64,000 bases of DNA, taken from positions 17,425-81,424 of the forward strand of contig JAJUJL010000018.1 of assembly GCA_029265355.1 (NCBI GenBank), in the 5' to 3' direction. The stretch comes from Chloroflexota bacterium (GTDB lineage: Bacteria > Chloroflexota > Anaerolineae > Anaerolineales > UBA4823). Shown one piece after another: positions 27,609 to 35,821 of the stretch. Both the position numbers and the translations under genes were made by a program. The notes below the pieces were generated by a model that did not search any database, was not told the DNA's origin, and saw nothing but the letters and a program-made list of their open reading frames with translations. Within the stretch, counting starts at the first letter, position 1. Each line of letters starts with the position of its first letter.

Positions 27609-29032
27609 TGGCGATGCTCCAATGCTGCTGTGATCTGCTCCATGCGCATACCGCGTGAACCTTTCACCAACACCACATCGTTTGCTCCCAGGTGAGATTT
27701 CAAGTACTCGATCGCCTGGTTCGTGTCTGCCATCTCATGCACAGCGCTTTCAACCATCCCAGCCCTGATTGCGCTGGCAGCAATCACCCGGCCCAGCATG
27801 CCTACAGCCACCAACTCATCTGCCACCTCAGCCGCCCGCTTCCCAACCATTTCGTGCCCGGACTGCTCGTAGGGTCCCAATTCCAGCATATCACCCAATA
27901 CAGCCACCTTGCGCCCTTCCAGTTCGCTCAGCAAGTTCAATGCTGCCAGGGTCGACTCTGGCGAGGCATTATACGTATCATCCAGCAGCAGCGCCCCGCT
28001 GGCAGTGCGCACGGCAACCAGGCGCAATTGAGTATGCCCATAGCGCAGGCTGGTGATGATCTCATCCCAGGTGAGGCCCATCACAAGCCCAACCGCGGCA
28101 GCCCGCAAAACGGTATGAACGGAGTGCCTACCGATCATCGGTACCCGCAAGTGCAGAACTTCATTTCTGTAATGCAACCGGAAGCGCACGCCATCCAGGC
28201 CCAAACCCTCGATCTCGTCCGCCCAAAGATCCGCCTCAGGATCCAGTCCGTAGTAAAAAACACGCGCCTGCGTGCGATGCGCCATCTCTCGCACCCACGC
28301 GTCATCACGATTGAGAATCGCAACCCCTTCCGGAGCAGGCGGCAGCGCCTCGACCAACTCCCCTTTACCTTGCGCAATGGCCTCCTGAGAGCCAGCCCGT
28401 TCGGCATGCACCGTGCCCACGTTGGTAATGACGCCGATACGTGGTAGAGCCAGATCGCACAAAAACGCGATCTCACCCGGCACATAAAAACCCATTTCCA
28501 GCACCGCTACCTGGTGCCCTTTCCCCAGGCGCAGCAAAGAGAGAGGCAACCCGATCTCGTTGTTCAGGTTTCCCGGGTTTTTCAAGGTGCGGTAGCGCTG
28601 TCCCAAAACTTCGGCAATTAATTCCTTCGTGGTCGATTTGCCTACACTGCCAGTAATCGCCACTACCGTCAAATCCAGCTTGCGCCTCCAAAAACGGGCT
28701 GCTCGTTGCAGCGCTTTCAAGCTGTCATCCACGCGCAAGCACAAGGGCGGCTCAGGGAGCTCGGCTGGGAGGGCGCCCTGGCGCAGGTCGATGCAGGGAT
28801 ATGGCAAGCTCAAGTCGCGCTGGATCAGCGCATAATTTGCGCCATGGTCGAACGCAGCGAGCACATAATCGTGTCCATCCGACCGTTCTCCTGGCAGAGC
28901 GACGAACATCGAACCGGGGATCACCTGGCGCGAATCGATCACCGCCTCAGTAATGACCTTACCGGCCCCGCTGGGCCGGTGGTGGGTCAAAGCTTCGATG
29001 ACATCTGCCAGGGTCAACACGGATCCTTCCAC
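27605..29032 (-). CDS. murF: UDP-MurNAc-tripeptide--D-alanyl-D-alanine ligase
   Basis: Adds the D-Ala-D-Ala dipeptide made by Ddl. The 475 residues show VIDSRQVIPGSMFVALPGERSDGH (N-terminal domain), AITGSVGKSTTKELI (P-loop), KNPGNLNNEIGLPLSLL (a MurF hallmark), EMGFYVPGEIAFL, NVGTVHAERAGS and DDTYNASPEST. The P-loop is followed by TKE and then the N-N-E-I-G motif, which separates MurF from MurE. No murE lies beside it although ftsI-murE-murF is the common order. Confidence 0.97.
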   Translation of the reverse strand: MEGSVLTLADVIEALTHHRPSGAGKVITEAVIDSRQVIPGSMFVALPGERSDGHDYVLAAFDHGANYALIQRDLSLPYPCIDLRQGALPAELPEPPLCLRVDDSLKALQRAARFWRRKLDLTVVAITGSVGKSTTKELIAEVLGQRYRTLKNPGNLNNEIGLPLSLLRLGKGHQVAVLEMGFYVPGEIAFLCDLALPRIGVITNVGTVHAERAGSQEAIAQGKGELVEALPPAPEGVAILNRDDAWVREMAHRTQARVFYYGLDPEADLWADEIEGLGLDGVRFRLHYRNEVLHLRVPMIGRHSVHTVLRAAAVGLVMGLTWDEIITSLRYGHTQLRLVAVRTASGALLLDDTYNASPESTLAALNLLSELEGRKVAVLGDMLELGPYEQSGHEMVGKRAAEVADELVAVGMLGRVIAASAIRAGMVESAVHEMADTNQAIEYLKSHLGANDVVLVKGSRGMRMEQITAALEHRQ

Positions 29033-29050
29033 GCCTCGCTCTAGAACTGC

Positions 29051-30826
29051 TTACTGTCCGGCGATTACCGGACGAACTCCATCTGGAGGAATATCCATTA
29101 ACACGACCAGTCGCTCAACTACCTGGGCAAAGACTGGGGCCGCTGTTTCTGAGCCCCAAATAGACGCACTTGGCTTTTCTAACCACACGTAGACGACAAA
29201 CTTGGGATCATCTGTTGGACCCCAGCCAACAAATGAGGCATTTGTCACGTTGCTCGTATAACCAAAGGCCGTAGGTATTTCACCCGTACCCGTTTTTCCT
29301 GCCACACGGTAGCCATCGACCAGGGCAACCGAAGCTTCTTCCTCCAATGAGCGGGCCAACATATCAGTCATAATCCTGGCTGTTTCGGGTCGTACCGGCA
29401 AGCCCACTGTTCGCTGTTCGGTTTCGAATTGTCTGCCTTTATCGACAATGGCGCGTACGATGCGGGGAGCCATCATCTTACCATCGTTAGCCAAGGAAGA
29501 TACTGCAGCAATCATCTGCAGCGGTGTTGCTGCCACGCCCTGTCCAAAGGCATTGGTTCCCAGGTCTGCATCTACCCAATCTCGATCGCCGGGCACCTTC
29601 AAACGTCCGCTGGACTCGCCATACAGCTCGATCCCGGTTAAGTGCCCCAGGCCGAAAGCTTCCATATAGCGGTAGAACGTGCTATTCCCCATCTGCGAAG
29701 CCACCCAGGCCAGGCAAACGTTGAGCGAATGTTGCATGCAGCCCTGCATATCTTGCTCGCCCCAGACACCACGGTTCCAGTTATAGACATAGATCCCGCC
29801 TATCTCAAAGACACCTGTATCCAGGAAGATCGTATCCGGCTTCACCGCACCCGAGTCGATAGCAGCCGCCATGGTGAGCACCTTGAAGACCGATCCCGGC
29901 TCGTATGCCTGGCTAATGGCGCGGTTGAAAGGTGTACTGCCTCGGAAGATTTCACCATAGCGCCAATATTCATTCAAATCCATCCGCGGTGTGGTCGCCA
30001 TTGCCAACACATCGCCGCTTTCTGGATCCATGATGATGATCGTACCAGACTCCGCCCCATAGGTTTCCACAGCCCGGTCTACCAGGCGTTCCATTTCCGC
30101 CTGGATGGTGCGGTCGATGGTCAAGATCAGGCTGGAACCTGGTGGCACATTGGGGCGCTGCTCGGCGCGAATCGGGTCGTTCGGCACCAACACCCGTTGC
30201 GGCGTGCCGGCCAGCAATTCATCGAAATTTGCCTCCAGCCCAAAATAGCCGGTCAGTTCGCCTTCTTCGTTGCGCCCGACAAAACCAAGAATGTTGGAAG
30301 CCAGTTCTTTTTCTGGATAGGACCGTTGCAGGTGCGGGTGAAAGACCAGCCCGCGCAGGCTGGCGCGCTCAGGGTCTCGACTGGAGCCATTCAATTCTTC
30401 CAATTCTTTGGCATATTCTGTCAGGCGCTCAACCTTATCAACGGGTACCAAATCGGCGATTACACGGTAAATGGCTTGAGGCGATGCCGGCTGGCTGGCA
30501 ACCTGGTAAACCTCGTTGTAGTCCAGGCCCAGCACCACGCTGGATGCCAGGGCAATAGTATGTGGGTTGACGACCTGCTCCAACTCGATGCCCACTTCGT
30601 AGACAGTTGAATTTCCAGCCAGCACATTGCCCCAGCGATCGTAAATCAGCCCCCGAGCTGGTTGAATAGTATGAGGAATCCAGGCGTACAACTCTCTCTG
30701 TTGAAGAAAGGCATTGACCTGTTCAGGATTCAACTGGATGCTGACTAGGCGCACAAATATTGACCCGGCAAACACAGTCAACAGTGTACCCAGGAGCGTA
30801 TATCGCCAGATATGCTCGCTTTTCAT
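29051..30826 (-). CDS. ftsI: Septal penicillin-binding protein (FtsI/PBP2B type transpeptidase)
   Basis: Cross-links septal peptidoglycan. From the ATG at 30826 it has 591 residues: a single N-terminal membrane helix (about 10-30), the dimerisation domain with ARGLIYDRWGNVLA, and the transpeptidase domain with the active-site S312-V-F-K, S367-L-N and K511-T-G-T. No C-terminal PASTA domains are present. Its first four bases overlap the stop of the ftsL-like gene. The open frame reaches 30880, but that part covers the preceding gene. Confidence 0.96.
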   Translation of the reverse strand: MKSEHIWRYTLLGTLLTVFAGSIFVRLVSIQLNPEQVNAFLQQRELYAWIPHTIQPARGLIYDRWGNVLAGNSTVYEVGIELEQVVNPHTIALASSVVLGLDYNEVYQVASQPASPQAIYRVIADLVPVDKVERLTEYAKELEELNGSSRDPERASLRGLVFHPHLQRSYPEKELASNILGFVGRNEEGELTGYFGLEANFDELLAGTPQRVLVPNDPIRAEQRPNVPPGSSLILTIDRTIQAEMERLVDRAVETYGAESGTIIIMDPESGDVLAMATTPRMDLNEYWRYGEIFRGSTPFNRAISQAYEPGSVFKVLTMAAAIDSGAVKPDTIFLDTGVFEIGGIYVYNWNRGVWGEQDMQGCMQHSLNVCLAWVASQMGNSTFYRYMEAFGLGHLTGIELYGESSGRLKVPGDRDWVDADLGTNAFGQGVAATPLQMIAAVSSLANDGKMMAPRIVRAIVDKGRQFETEQRTVGLPVRPETARIMTDMLARSLEEEASVALVDGYRVAGKTGTGEIPTAFGYTSNVTNASFVGWGPTDDPKFVVYVWLEKPSASIWGSETAAPVFAQVVERLVVLMDIPPDGVRPVIAGQ

Positions 30827-31302
30827 GGTTGACTCTCCACCAACCGCCGTAGGGCAGGGATCAACCTCAAGCGGAGCCAATCCAGCAGCGACTCGGTGTA
30901 ATCCGCTGGTAGGCTGGCCGCAACGGCGACCACCGTTTCCGGCACTGGCGCCAGGTTGGCTGCCTGGCGAGGGACATAACCATCCACCACCAAATACTCG
31001 ACCTCTTCCCGCTCTACCGGATAAAACCCCATCTCCTCTGCGCGCCGGCGCATGGTCGTCGCCGAGCGCAGCTCTGCCAGTCTTGTCTCCAAATCAGCAA
31101 TCGAGGTTTCCATATCTTCGATTTCAGATTGCATATCCATGATTTGGCGACCCACCGTCGCCGCTTTGGTAGTCACGCTCAGGTAAATAATCGCCACCAA
31201 TGCTAACGACACCAGTGCAAGCAGAAAAAGCCCCAATATTTGGAGCTGTCTGCGCCAGGGCGCCTGGGTATAGGCTTGTGTCAGCGTTCTTACCCGATCC
31301 AT
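30823..31302 (-). CDS. ftsL: FtsL/DivIC-like division protein
   Basis: A small bitopic protein of 159 residues. The cytoplasmic start is short and basic. One membrane helix (about 22-44, ILGLFLLALVSLALVAIIYLSV) is followed by a heptad-rich coiled coil (about 50-90, MQSEIEDMETSIADLETRLAEL) and a longer outside tail than in E. coli FtsL. Sequence conservation in this family is low, so the call rests on topology and on its place between rsmH and ftsI, exactly where ftsL is found in dcw clusters. Confidence 0.85.
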   Translation of the reverse strand: MDRVRTLTQAYTQAPWRRQLQILGLFLLALVSLALVAIIYLSVTTKAATVGRQIMDMQSEIEDMETSIADLETRLAELRSATTMRRRAEEMGFYPVEREEVEYLVVDGYVPRQAANLAPVPETVVAVAASLPADYTESLLDWLRLRLIPALRRLVESQP

Positions 31303-31395
31303 CCTATGCTGCCTCCTGCCGGTAAGCTACGGTGCATGTGATCCAAATTCCGCAATCAGAAGATATGCAAGTGTCATGCCAGAATCATCCGAAAG

Positions 31396-32322
31396 CTATC
31401 TTACCAATTTTTCAACCACGCGCAGCTTGGCGCTGCGGGAACGTGGGTTTGCAGCCATTTCGTCGGCAGTGGGGACAAGTGGTTGCCGGTTAACCAGGAT
31501 CAGGCTGGCTTTGTGCCCACAAGTGCATACGGGCTGGCGCGGGGGGCAGATACAATCCTGGCTTTCCTGGCGAAAAAATTGTTTCACCAGCCGATCCTCC
31601 AATGAGTGAAACGAAATGACCGCCAATCTTCCTCCGGGTACCAACGCTGCCACCGCCTGAGGTAACGCCTGCGTGATTGCCTCGAGCTCCTGGTTTACCG
31701 CGATGCGCAGCGCCTGAAACGTGCGCGTCGCCGGGTGCATTCCGGGCCTACCGCTGCTGGTCGCCCTGGCAATCACATTTGCCAGTTCAACAGTTGTGCG
31801 CAGTGGCCTGGCTCTCACAATCGCCTGGGCTACCTTGCGCGCCCGGCGCTCCTCTCCGTACTTCCAAATCAGCGCCGCAAGCTCCGCTTCTGGCAGCTCA
31901 TTGACTAAACTGGCTGCCGTGATATCTCCTGCAGGATCGAAACGCATATCCAGAGGGGCATCAGATAAGAATGAAAACCCCCGCTCCTGGGTGTCCAGCT
32001 GCATCGATGAGACTCCCAGATCCAACAATATCCCATCTACAGCTTCCCAACCCAATGAAATCAGTTGGGCGCGCAAGGTGGTATACGAAACCTGGCGCAG
32101 AATCGCCCGCTCGCCAAACGGCGCCAACGTTTCAGCGGCGAGCCTCAGCGCCTGCGGATCCACATCCAGACCCAGCAGCTTTCCATCCGGGCTGCTGGCA
32201 TTCAGGATGCCCCAGGCATGACCCCCGGCCCCCAAAGTGGCATCCACATAATAACCACCCCGGCGAGGGCGCAACGCGTGTATAATTTCATGGTAAAGAA
32301 CCGGGCGATGCATGGATATCAC
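31396..32322 (-). CDS. rsmH: 16S rRNA (cytosine1402-N4)-methyltransferase
   Basis: Methylates C1402 in the decoding centre of 16S rRNA. The 308 residues have HRPVLYHEII, VDATLGAGGHAWGIL (SAM motif I), ILLDLGVSSMQLDTQERGFSF and VISFHSLEDRLVKQFF, all typical of RsmH/MraW. The coordinates use a GTG at 32322; an ATG three codons later (32313) gives the usual MHRPVL start and is at least as likely. An 8-bp hairpin lies just in front of that ATG and no good ribosome site is seen. Confidence 0.96.
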   Translation of the reverse strand: MISMHRPVLYHEIIHALRPRRGGYYVDATLGAGGHAWGILNASSPDGKLLGLDVDPQALRLAAETLAPFGERAILRQVSYTTLRAQLISLGWEAVDGILLDLGVSSMQLDTQERGFSFLSDAPLDMRFDPAGDITAASLVNELPEAELAALIWKYGEERRARKVAQAIVRARPLRTTVELANVIARATSSGRPGMHPATRTFQALRIAVNQELEAITQALPQAVAALVPGGRLAVISFHSLEDRLVKQFFRQESQDCICPPRQPVCTCGHKASLILVNRQPLVPTADEMAANPRSRSAKLRVVEKLVR

Positions 32323-32340
32323 GTTTGAACACTGATATCC
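32314..32340 (-). promoter_or_regulatory. Hairpin immediately before the rsmH ATG
   Basis: GGATATCA (32314-32321) pairs perfectly with TGATATCC (32333-32340) around an 11-base loop. It fills the gap between the mraZ stop and the rsmH ATG at 32313, where a ribosome site would be expected. The alternative GTG start overlaps its loop edge. Confidence 0.45.
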
Positions 32341-32346
32341 CGCGAG

Positions 32347-32784
32347 TTAACCTGCTGGGATTTCGAACTCTGTGAACAGATCGGCTTGCTCCTTGACCTC
32401 TTCAATCTGCCTGGCTTGTTCTTGCCATTGCTCGCTCGACCAGATTTCGAAATGCTCGCCTACCCCAACAATCACCACCTCACCATCAAGTCCAGCAGAC
32501 TGGCGAAGAAACTGAGGTATCAGGATGCGTCCGGCGCGATCGACATCAACCTGTTCACCGCTCGAAAACAGAAACCGTTTGAACAAGCGTGCGCGGGGAT
32601 CGGTAATGCTCATCGTACGAACTTTCTGCGAGATCGCGTTAAATGACTCAGTGGTTAGAACCATCAAATTGCCATCGAATCCCTGCGTAATAAACGCACC
32701 GTTCGAGAGCAACTCACGAAAACGCGCCGGAATGATCAACCGGCCTTTGTCATCGATGGAATGCTGATAGCGACCCAGGAACAT
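32347..32784 (-). CDS. mraZ: Transcriptional regulator MraZ
   Basis: DNA-binding regulator of the dcw operon and its first gene. From the ATG at 32784 it has 145 residues with two SpoVT-AbrB-like halves: MFLGRYQHSIDDKGRLIIPARFRE and FSSGEQVDVDRAGRILIPQFLRQ. The D-x-K/A-GR motif at both places is the family hallmark of the ring-forming protein. The open frame reaches 32847, but family length and start favour 32784. Four tandem repeats of its expected binding site lie just upstream, supporting autoregulation. Confidence 0.97.
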   Translation of the reverse strand: MFLGRYQHSIDDKGRLIIPARFRELLSNGAFITQGFDGNLMVLTTESFNAISQKVRTMSITDPRARLFKRFLFSSGEQVDVDRAGRILIPQFLRQSAGLDGEVVIVGVGEHFEIWSSEQWQEQARQIEEVKEQADLFTEFEIPAG

Positions 32785-32809
32785 ATGTTCTACACTGTCC
32801 TTAATGTCA

Positions 32810-32834
32810 GAACGCCGGCTTTCGCCCGGCGTTC
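32810..32834 (-). promoter_or_regulatory. Leader hairpin of the dcw transcript
   Basis: GAACGCCGG (32810-32818) pairs perfectly with CCGGCGTTC (32826-32834) around a 7-base loop. It lies in the mraZ 5' leader, 25 bases before the ATG, and its upstream arm overlaps the last MraZ-type repeat. No T-run follows. Confidence 0.5.
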
Positions 32835-32867
32835 CACTTCGTCCCACTTTGTCCCACGATCACCCAC
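32832..32867 (-). promoter_or_regulatory. MraZ operator: four tandem repeats
   Basis: On the minus strand four hexamers follow at an exact 10-base period: GTGGGT (32862-32867), GTGGGA (32852-32857), GTGGGA (32842-32847) and GTGGAA (32832-32837). This matches the known MraZ target, repeated TGGG units once per helix turn, and starts immediately after the -10 box. The last repeat is degenerate. Confidence 0.88.
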
Positions 32868-32896
32868 AGTATATACGAAATCTGTCCGAATTGCAA
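32868..32896 (-). promoter_or_regulatory. Promoter of the dcw operon
   Basis: A -35 TTGCAA (32891-32896) and a -10 TATACT (32868-32873) are separated by exactly 17 bases. Transcription would begin inside the MraZ repeats about 80 bases before mraZ, so bound MraZ would block it. Confidence 0.8.
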
Positions 32897-32964
32897 GAGT
32901 ATAACAATTAGAAATTTCGATTCTGTTAACCAAACCTTTGTACTATCGACATTTAGGAGCCTCC

Positions 32965-34362
32965 ATGCATACAGCCACAGGATACCAGCATTACTTCGTT
33001 GGACTTGACGCACAGGTACCGTTGCTCGACGGTAGCCGCCGGGTGTATATCAATTTCGATAACGCTGCCTCAACCCCTGCTCTCAAAGCCGTCCAGCGAG
33101 CTGTCAACGAATTCCTGGTTTTTTACAGCAGCGTCCACCGCGGCACAGGCTTCAAAAGCCAGCTTTCAACCCACGCCTACGAAGAGTCTCGCCGCATCGT
33201 GATGGAATTTCTGGGCGCTAACCCCAAAGAGCACACCTGCATTTTTGGAAAAAACACCACGGAGGCGATCAACAAGCTCGCCAGGCGCTTTCCATTTACT
33301 GATCAACGTAACGTGGTATTGATCAGCGGTATGGAACACCACTCGAATGATTTGCCCTGGCGCAGCGCCGCACACACCATCCACACAGCTTTGACACCCG
33401 ATGGCAGATTGGATATCGACGATCTGCGCGCCAAACTGGAGACCTACCGTTCGCAAGTCGCATTGGTTGCTATCACGGGAGCCAGCAATGTTACCGGTAA
33501 TCTCAACCCTATCCACCAGATTGCCGAATGGGCGCATGCCGCGGGGGCGCAGATCGCTGTCGACTGCGCCCAGCTTGCCCCCCACCGCAAAGTGGATATG
33601 GGGACGCTGGACGACCCTGCGCACCTGGATTTCGTGACCATCTCTGCTCACAAGATGTATGCCCCGTTCGGCACCGGCGCGCTGGTCGGCCGGCGTGATA
33701 TTTTCGAGCGCGGCGATCCCGACCTGACTGGGGGTGGCACGGTGGAAATCGTCACCCTGGAAGACGTTGTCTGGTCTGGTCCACCCGACCGAGATGAAGC
33801 CGGTAGCCCCAATACCATCGGCGCTGTCGCCCTGGCCGCTGCCATCCGCCAGCTCCAATCCATCGGCATGCAGCAGGTTGCCGAACACGAAGCCGAGCTG
33901 ACCCATTATGCGCTGCAAGCGCTGACCGCAGTACCCGGCATCCAAATTTATGGACAAACGGATCCTGAAAGCGCCTCCCAACGACTCGGCGTTATTCCTC
34001 TAAAAATTAAAGGTATATCCCATTTTCTCATCGCAGCCGTGTTGGGCTATGAGTTTGGCATCGGTGTGCGCAGCGGTTGCTTCTGCGCCCATCCATATAT
34101 CCTGCACCTGTTAGGCCTAAATCACGATGAATCTCGCCAGGTTCGCGCCCAAATGCTTTCCGGTGATAAATCCAATATGCCGGGATTGATCCGGGCGTCA
34201 TTTGGCCTGTACAACACGGTGGAAGAAATCGACGCCCTGGTGGAAGCGCTGCTTCGCATCGCCAATGGCCAATATGGTGGTCGCTATCACCAAAATATTG
34301 CCAGCGGCGAGTATTCTCCCGAAGGTTGGGCGCCTGCATTCGACCAGTACTTTCAACTCTGA
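32965..34362 (+). CDS. Cysteine desulfurase-like class V aminotransferase
   Basis: A PLP enzyme of 465 residues in the SufS/CsdA-like group. NFDNAASTPALKAVQ at the start, the EHHSNDLPW His segment, VDCAQLAPHRKVDM (PLP Asp), the Schiff-base Lys in TISAHKMYAPFGTGALVG and the active-site Cys in GVRSGCFCAHPY are visible. The Cys suggests real desulfurase or lyase chemistry. No suf or isc genes are near. AGGAG (32955-32959) sets the ATG; an upstream TTG at 32938 is less likely. It diverges from mraZ. The substrate is uncertain, and some relatives act on sugars or other amino acids. Confidence 0.85.
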   Translation: MHTATGYQHYFVGLDAQVPLLDGSRRVYINFDNAASTPALKAVQRAVNEFLVFYSSVHRGTGFKSQLSTHAYEESRRIVMEFLGANPKEHTCIFGKNTTEAINKLARRFPFTDQRNVVLISGMEHHSNDLPWRSAAHTIHTALTPDGRLDIDDLRAKLETYRSQVALVAITGASNVTGNLNPIHQIAEWAHAAGAQIAVDCAQLAPHRKVDMGTLDDPAHLDFVTISAHKMYAPFGTGALVGRRDIFERGDPDLTGGGTVEIVTLEDVVWSGPPDRDEAGSPNTIGAVALAAAIRQLQSIGMQQVAEHEAELTHYALQALTAVPGIQIYGQTDPESASQRLGVIPLKIKGISHFLIAAVLGYEFGIGVRSGCFCAHPYILHLLGLNHDESRQVRAQMLSGDKSNMPGLIRASFGLYNTVEEIDALVEALLRIANGQYGGRYHQNIASGEYSPEGWAPAFDQYFQL

Positions 34363-34368
34363 CCCCCA

Positions 34369-35226
34369 CTAATGCCCGCCATACCGCCTCAGGATAGCCC
34401 GCACCTCCCCCAGGTAACTCTCACCAAACAGGTTCAGGTGATTTAACAGGTGATACAGGTTATAGATATCAAAACGTTCTCTCCAGCCACTCTCCAAAGG
34501 ACGCATTTCCTGGTAGGCCTGATAAAAAGACTCTGCGAAAGCGCCAAATAAGGCAGTCATCGCCAGCTCAGCCTCCGCCCAGCCATAATATACCGCTGGG
34601 TCAATAATCGCTGGGGCGCCGTGCCGGTCGCTGATGGCGTTGCCGCTCCACAAATCCCCATGGAGCAGTGAAGCTGGTTGTTGTGGCACCAATTGCGGCA
34701 GCCGCGCTGCCAAAGCCTGCGCTTGTCTCTCTTCTGCGCTTCCTAATAAACCACGACGCCTTGCCAGTGAAACCTGGAATAGAAGGCGGCGCTCTGCAAA
34801 GAAAACATAACCATCCTCATTCCAGTCATTTGGCTGTGCTGTGCTGCCGATGTAATTGGAGTGCTCAAAACCAAATCTTGGTTGAGTGCGCAAATGAAGC
34901 GCTGCCAGCTCCCTGCCAAACTGTTGCCAATAGTCCGCCCGGCGCGGCGCTGGCTCGAGATCTTCCAGCAAGATGAAATCACGCCCAAAGCAAAATACCG
35001 CTGGTGTGCGCGGCCCGGCGCCGGCCGCCAGAGCTTCCAAACCCTGGGCTTCGCGTTGGAACATATCGAACGGCGCGGAGAGGTTCGATTTCACAAAGAA
35101 ACGATCGCCTGAAGAAGTCTTCAACCTGGCACCATGGTTGATACAGCCGCCGCCAACCGCCTGGGCATTGATGACTTCGCCAAACCCATTTTCCTTCAGC
35201 CAGCTCTTCACCGCGCTGGGAATCAT
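34369..35226 (-). CDS. Fructosamine/ketosamine 3-kinase family protein
   Basis: A small kinase of 285 residues related to fructosamine 3-kinase, which phosphorylates sugars attached to protein amines so that they fall off. AVGGGCINHGARLKTSSGDRFFVK (nucleotide loop and Lys), LLEDLEP, the catalytic LLHGDLWSGN and IIDPAVYYGWAEAELAM (metal Asp) are the family motifs. Bacterial members are known to prefer ribulosamines and erythrulosamines. Its start overlaps the stop of a low-molecular-weight phosphatase by four bases, a pairing reported for bacterial members, and this supports a protein-repair role. Confidence 0.88.
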   Translation of the reverse strand: MIPSAVKSWLKENGFGEVINAQAVGGGCINHGARLKTSSGDRFFVKSNLSAPFDMFQREAQGLEALAAGAGPRTPAVFCFGRDFILLEDLEPAPRRADYWQQFGRELAALHLRTQPRFGFEHSNYIGSTAQPNDWNEDGYVFFAERRLLFQVSLARRRGLLGSAEERQAQALAARLPQLVPQQPASLLHGDLWSGNAISDRHGAPAIIDPAVYYGWAEAELAMTALFGAFAESFYQAYQEMRPLESGWRERFDIYNLYHLLNHLNLFGESYLGEVRAILRRYGGH

Positions 35227-35720
35227 CTCGCCTCACTCAGCGTGCCATTCTCCAGAGCCTTGAGCAATCCCCGGCAGGCGCGCTCGACGATATCGTATAC
35301 TTCTTCGAAGCCATCCATGCCGCCATAGTAAGGATCAGGCACAGAAGCCTGCACCTCGCTGTCAGGATCGAACTCGCGCAGCAAGTGGATCTTGGCTTGT
35401 TGCTCGGGTGTCGGAACCAGGCGCAACAGGTCACGCCGGTTCTCTTGATCCATGGCGATGATCAGATCAAAGCGATCGAAATCGCGGCGAGAAAATTGCC
35501 TGGCCTTGCCGTCATAGTGCAGCCCGCGCCGGGCAGCAACCTGCCGCATGCGTCCATCTGGCGGCTCTCCGACATGCCAGGCGCCCGTGCCGGCCGAGTC
35601 CACCTCGTAGCGGTCGTCCACGTTGGCTTGCCTGGCCAGGTGTATAAACAAATTCTCTGCCAACGGGCTGCGCACAATATTGCCCAGGCATACGAAACAG
35701 ATACGCGTCTTACCAGCCAA
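35223..35720 (-). CDS. Low-molecular-weight phosphatase (LMW-PTP family)
   Basis: 165 residues with the P-loop C11-LGNIV-R17-SP and the general-acid segment DPYYGGMDGF. Family members dephosphorylate tyrosine or small phosphorylated substrates. The second P-loop Cys common in the family (CLGNICRS) is Val here. The start is a TTG at 35720 placed six bases after GGAGG. Translational coupling to the fructosamine-kinase-type gene suggests that it acts on sugar-phosphate adducts or their precursors rather than on a phosphotyrosine protein. That is an inference from context and from what is known of paired bacterial genes. Confidence 0.88.
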   Translation of the reverse strand: MAGKTRICFVCLGNIVRSPLAENLFIHLARQANVDDRYEVDSAGTGAWHVGEPPDGRMRQVAARRGLHYDGKARQFSRRDFDRFDLIIAMDQENRRDLLRLVPTPEQQAKIHLLREFDPDSEVQASVPDPYYGGMDGFEEVYDIVERACRGLLKALENGTLSEAR

Positions 35721-35734
35721 TCATTTCCTCCAAA

Positions 35735-35763
35735 AGTATAGATGACCTATACTACCATAGGTC
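35735..35763. promoter_or_regulatory. Two overlapping inverted repeats upstream of the phosphatase-kinase pair
   Basis: AGTATAG (35735-35741) pairs with CTATACT (35747-35753). GACCTAT (35744-35750) pairs with ATAGGTC (35757-35763). Both are perfect 7-bp repeats, and they share the middle arm, so only one can form at a time. They lie between the upstream terminator and the phosphatase ribosome site and could be an operator. Confidence 0.4.
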
Positions 35764-35766
35764 TTT

Positions 35767-35803
35767 AAAAATTCTACGGCGCACCCAGATCTGGGTGCGC
35801 CGT
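35767..35803 (-). terminator. Intrinsic terminator of the malic enzyme gene
   Basis: Bases 35776-35803 are a perfect 28-base palindrome (GC-rich core). On the minus strand it is followed four bases later by TTTTT. It begins 18 bases after the stop codon of the malic enzyme gene. Confidence 0.8.
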
Positions 35804-35821
35804 TGGTTTCATCTGGCAGCC

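Noticed and set aside
32347..32847. Longer mraZ frame beginning at 32847
   Set aside because: It would start inside the operator repeats at the transcription start. The family start and length fit 32784.
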